A program made the position numbers and the translations under genes. A DNA stretch of 40,710 nucleotides from Frigoribacterium sp. Its GTDB lineage: Bacteria > Actinomycetota > Actinomycetes > Actinomycetales > Microbacteriaceae. Positions 38,296 to 40,710 of the stretch are shown piece after piece. Every line of letters begins with the position of its first letter. Position 1 is the first letter of the stretch. Location: the NCBI GenBank assembly GCA_025408445.1, contig JANYIZ010000053.1:1-40710 (forward strand), read 5' to 3'. The notes beneath the pieces were generated by a model. That model saw only the letters and a list, made by a program, of their open reading frames with translations. It ran no database searches and was not told the origin of the DNA.

Positions 38296-39636
38296 ATGAA
38301 CACCCCCAAAAGAATCGCAGCGGCCATGGTGGTCGGGGCGGTCATGCTCGGTAGCGTCGGTGTCGCGCAGGCTGCCGAGGCAGCCGTCGTCCCGGGCGGC
38401 ACCATCACGCTGACGCCGTCCTCGGGAACCATTGCCAGCGACCCGTTCCTGACGGGGCTCGCCGTGAACCAGGCGTGCCCGGCCGGCTACCAGGTCGCCA
38501 GCTCCACCTCTGTCGTACAGGGCGGCATCAACTACAACATATCCAACCTTCGCACCTCCACTGCCGCGAACGTGGGCAACATCTATGGAGATTGGGGCTT
38601 CGGTGCCAACCCGATTTCCATCGACCGGAGCGGTTCGCCTACTAACGACTACGTCAGCAACCTCCCGCTCTCCGCGGCTGGTCTGGCCGATGGCAATTTC
38701 GAACTGCGGGTGTACTGCTTCGCCAGTGCGACGATCACGAACCTGGCGGCCAAGGCCAGCTCGCCGTACTTCTCGCTGACTCTTAACCAGTCTGGTGGGA
38801 ACTGGTCTGCACCGGTCCCTGTTATTCAAACCATCACCTCCCTCACGGCTAGCGCCACGGGCACCTCGGTGGCCCTCAGTGCAACCGTTAAGAGCGGGAC
38901 CCCCTCGACGACGGCAACCGCCGCCGCCGGAACCGTCTCGTTCTTCGAGGGTGCAACCCAGGTCGGCACGACCCAGACCGTGGCCTCCGGCCAAGCGTCC
39001 GTCTCGCTGACCGGTGTCGCTAACGGTGCGCACTCCTACACCGCTGCGTTCACCCCGTCCAACACGGTGTACTCGGCGTCGACCTCGGGCTCCTCTTCGG
39101 TCAGTATCGGCGCACTCATCGCGCCGACGGACACCGCTGCGGTTCCCGTCGGAGTGACCTTCAATATTGCTGCGGCCACGAATGGTGGCGTGTTGCAGTT
39201 GACGAGTCACGACTCGATCGTTGCGCTGGGTACGGCGACGGTCAGCGGCACCACGTTCAATGCGTCGGGCACGCTGAACGCGGTTGTGGATGACTCGCGC
39301 CAGGCCGGTTCGCCGGACTGGAACCTCACCGGTGTGATGGGGGACTTCACGGCCCCGGCTGTGGGAACCGCTCCGTCCAGGACGCTCAGTGCCAAGTACC
39401 TCGGATGGGCCCCCACGGTTACTGCCGGCAGTGTCGGTAGCGCGGGTGCGGTTGTTCTTCCGGCCCCCGGTTCGCCCAGTGGCCTGAATACCTCCAGCCA
39501 GCTGTCCTACGGTTCGACGTCGGCTGCTGACCCGCAGGTGACCACCACCACGGTGGCGGCACTGCTGCAGTTGAAGGCTCCGAAGAACACCGCCGCAGGT
39601 AACTACGCCGGCGTGCTCACCCTGACGCTCATCTAG
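38296..39636 (+). CDS. Secreted Ig-like protein with C-terminal WxL-like domain
   Basis: 446 residues. The signal peptide ends at AQAAEA (about 30). An N-terminal domain (GGTITLTPSSGTIASDPFLTGLAVNQACPAGY.. to ~170, in part) precedes a bacterial Ig-like domain (SLTASATGTSVALSATV..AAGTVSFFEGATQVGTTQTV..YTAAFTPSN). A C-terminal WxL-like module follows, with DWNLTG, YLGWAP and a closing AAGNYAGVLTLTLI. WxL domains bind the cell wall non-covalently in Gram-positives. Strong AAAAGGAAAC ribosome site. Bases 39149-39282 are identical to the next gene. A role in cell-surface adhesion or scaffold for the binding proteins is inferred. Confidence 0.85.
   Translation: MNTPKRIAAAMVVGAVMLGSVGVAQAAEAAVVPGGTITLTPSSGTIASDPFLTGLAVNQACPAGYQVASSTSVVQGGINYNISNLRTSTAANVGNIYGDWGFGANPISIDRSGSPTNDYVSNLPLSAAGLADGNFELRVYCFASATITNLAAKASSPYFSLTLNQSGGNWSAPVPVIQTITSLTASATGTSVALSATVKSGTPSTTATAAAGTVSFFEGATQVGTTQTVASGQASVSLTGVANGAHSYTAAFTPSNTVYSASTSGSSSVSIGALIAPTDTAAVPVGVTFNIAAATNGGVLQLTSHDSIVALGTATVSGTTFNASGTLNAVVDDSRQAGSPDWNLTGVMGDFTAPAVGTAPSRTLSAKYLGWAPTVTAGSVGSAGAVVLPAPGSPSGLNTSSQLSYGSTSAADPQVTTTTVAALLQLKAPKNTAAGNYAGVLTLTLI
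39149..39282 (+). repeat. 134-bp exact repeat, copy 1
   Basis: Identical to 40577-40710 (offset 1428) in the same reading frame. It encodes the start of the WxL-like module (from GVTFNIAAAT to SGTLNA). The second copy is cut by the window end, so the repeat may be longer. Confidence 0.97.
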
Positions 39637-39638
39637 TC

Positions 39639-39667
39639 AGGTAGCTCAACCAGCTAGGTAGCTCAAC
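39639..39667 (+). repeat. 12-bp direct repeat AGGTAGCTCAAC
   Basis: AGGTAGCTCAAC occurs at 39639-39650 and 39656-39667, right after the stop codon and before the terminator hairpin. CTCAAC also forms part of the terminator stem. Confidence 0.8.
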
Positions 39668-39669
39668 TG

Positions 39670-39705
39670 GGCGGGTTGAGTCGGCTTCGGTCGGCTCAAC
39701 CCGCC
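39670..39705 (+). terminator. Hairpin terminator after the Ig-like/WxL-like gene
   Basis: GGCGGGTTGAG (39670-39680) pairs perfectly with CTCAACCCGCC (39695-39705), 11 bp, with a TTCG-containing loop. It is followed by TCCTTCCC. It probably ends the pst-like transcript. Confidence 0.75.
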
Positions 39706-39771
39706 TCCTTCCCATTTGTCGGTGCCCCCTCACCGAGCACCACGCTCGACCAACCTCGGAGCGCAACCCTC

Positions 39772-40710
39772 ATGAAGTCCCTTGGGATCCTCATCGGCAT
39801 CGCCCTCGCCGCGACCCTCACTCTCGTGCCCGCCGCAGCCCGGGCCGATATCAACTTCGGCACTGGCAGTGTGGTCATTACGCCGACGAGTGGCAACGTC
39901 AACACCGACACGGTGTTTCTCACCAGCATCGCGACCAGGGGCGGTGACGCCACCGCCACTACCGGCGCCACCTATGTGTTCCAGAACGGCATGAATATGG
40001 GTGTGGTCTCCGCCACCCGCACCCCGAACACCCCGTCTCGCTATGGAACATTCGGATTCGACGGCCTGAACGCCTTCGCCGACCGCTCGGTAGTGCCCGC
40101 CAATCCCTACGTGAGTGACAGGCTGCTCAACTCCATCGCCTCTCTCGCGACAGGCGCGTTCGAGCTGCGGTACTACTGGTCCGGGTCAGTTGTGAACCTC
40201 GACGTCGATTCGTACGTCACTCTGCCGATGACCTACAACTCATCCTCGGGTGCCTGGTCTGTGCTGCCCGAGCCCGCCCCGACGTCCCTGTCGCTCACAG
40301 CGAGTGCGTCCGGAACTGCGGTACGCCTCACCGCAACCGTCAGGCGGCTCGACACGGCAGCGACTGCCTCGACAGCCAGCGGCTCGATCGTGTTCACCGA
40401 GGGTTCGGTCACTGTCGCTATCGTTCCGGTTTCCGGCGGCGGTGCCACCGCAACGCTCGCGAACGTCGCGGCAGGGTTGCACACCTATGCCGCCGAGTAC
40501 GTGCCCGACTACTCGTTCACCTTCTCAGCATCGACCTCGGCGGATGCCTCGGTGATAGTCGGCGCCGGTAGTGGCATCGGAGTGACCTTCAATATTGCTG
40601 CGGCCACGAATGGTGGCGTGTTGCAGTTGACGAGTCACGACTCGATCGTTGCGCTGGGTACGGCGACGGTCAGCGGCACCACGTTCAATGCGTCGGGCAC
40701 GCTGAACGCG
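39772..40710 (+). CDS. Secreted Ig-like/WxL-like protein, 3' partial (paralogue of 38296)
   Basis: Open to the window end (313 codons seen). Signal peptide LGILIGIALAATLTLVPAAARA, then GSVVITPTSGNVNTDTVFLTSIA, clearly parallel to the N-terminal domain of the preceding protein. An Ig-like domain (SLSLTASASGTAVRLTATV..GSIVFTEGSVTVAIVPV..HTYAAEYVPD) follows, then the beginning of the same WxL-like module. GGAG lies 10 nt before ATG 39772. The N-terminal and Ig parts are diverged, but the last 134 bases are identical to the paralogue. It is a separate transcript or readthrough past the terminator at 39670. Probably a cell-wall-associated surface protein. Confidence 0.83.
   Translation, partial: MKSLGILIGIALAATLTLVPAAARADINFGTGSVVITPTSGNVNTDTVFLTSIATRGGDATATTGATYVFQNGMNMGVVSATRTPNTPSRYGTFGFDGLNAFADRSVVPANPYVSDRLLNSIASLATGAFELRYYWSGSVVNLDVDSYVTLPMTYNSSSGAWSVLPEPAPTSLSLTASASGTAVRLTATVRRLDTAATASTASGSIVFTEGSVTVAIVPVSGGGATATLANVAAGLHTYAAEYVPDYSFTFSASTSADASVIVGAGSGIGVTFNIAAATNGGVLQLTSHDSIVALGTATVSGTTFNASGTLNA
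40577..40710 (+). repeat. 134-bp exact repeat, copy 2
   Basis: Every base matches 39149-39282, including synonymous positions, up to the window edge. The sequence upstream of 40577 is only distantly similar to the paralogue, so the boundary is sharp. Confidence 0.97.

Noticed and set aside
1-40710. tRNA or rRNA genes
   Set aside because: TpsiC-like GGTTCGA strings occur only inside genes without flanking cloverleaf stems; no rRNA core sequences were seen.

Overview
The window reads as chromosome of a high-GC actinobacterium. High GC, many GTG starts, frequent 4-bp ATGA/GTGA overlaps, very common 'ggatgc' strings, and the gene content (Uup-type ABC-F, MEP-pathway ispE next to ksgA, DUF559 nuclease-like protein, PhoP-like PHO boxes) point to Microbacteriaceae or a close relative. 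This assignment is inferred; no rRNA or tRNA gene is present to confirm it.

Layout. (1) 1-6931: 3' part of a secreted sedolisin (S53) peptidase, then a housekeeping block on the + strand: metG, a quinone-oxidoreductase-like gene, tatD, ksgA/rsmA, ispE. (2) 7185-18872: a lipoprotein, then an accessory cluster with a GT87-type membrane glycosyltransferase, two different membrane-anchored sulfite-oxidase-fold molybdopterin oxidoreductases, a small membrane protein, a SAM methyltransferase, a DUF2064 protein and a GT2 glycosyltransferase (overlapping minus-strand operon), an OmpR-type response regulator/histidine kinase pair translationally coupled to the second oxidoreductase, a sugar-nucleotide-epimerase-like SDR and an MTA phosphorylase. 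(3) 18907-20058: a DUF559/Vsr-like nuclease gene bracketed by two copies of one palindromic element. (4) 20132-27599: an Uup-type ABC-F ATPase, then a tightly overlapping five-gene operon: KAS III/OleA-like ketosynthase, GT2 glycosyltransferase, cytochrome P450, OleC-like AMP ligase, OleD-like SDR. No OleB is present, so a fatty-acid-derived beta-lactone or related glycosylated lipid is a reasonable hypothesis. (5) 27600-40710: a probable phosphate-starvation island. A two-repeat small protein and a lipoprotein have GTTCA boxes upstream. A pstC-pstA pair has no pstB in view, and three very different PstS-like secreted/anchored proteins and two Ig-like/WxL-like surface proteins follow. The last gene runs off the end and shares 134 identical bases with its upstream paralogue.

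Two cross-cutting signals deserve attention. Many operon-leading genes have a TAnnnT hexamer exactly 6 nt (sometimes 7) before the start codon and no separate Shine-Dalgarno, as expected for leaderless transcripts; I used this to choose starts. The 223-nt stretch before pstC carries repeated CCCGAG..GAAAGC hairpins that compete with two terminator-like hairpins ending in T runs. This looks like an attenuator or riboswitch-type leader, and related motifs precede two neighbouring genes.
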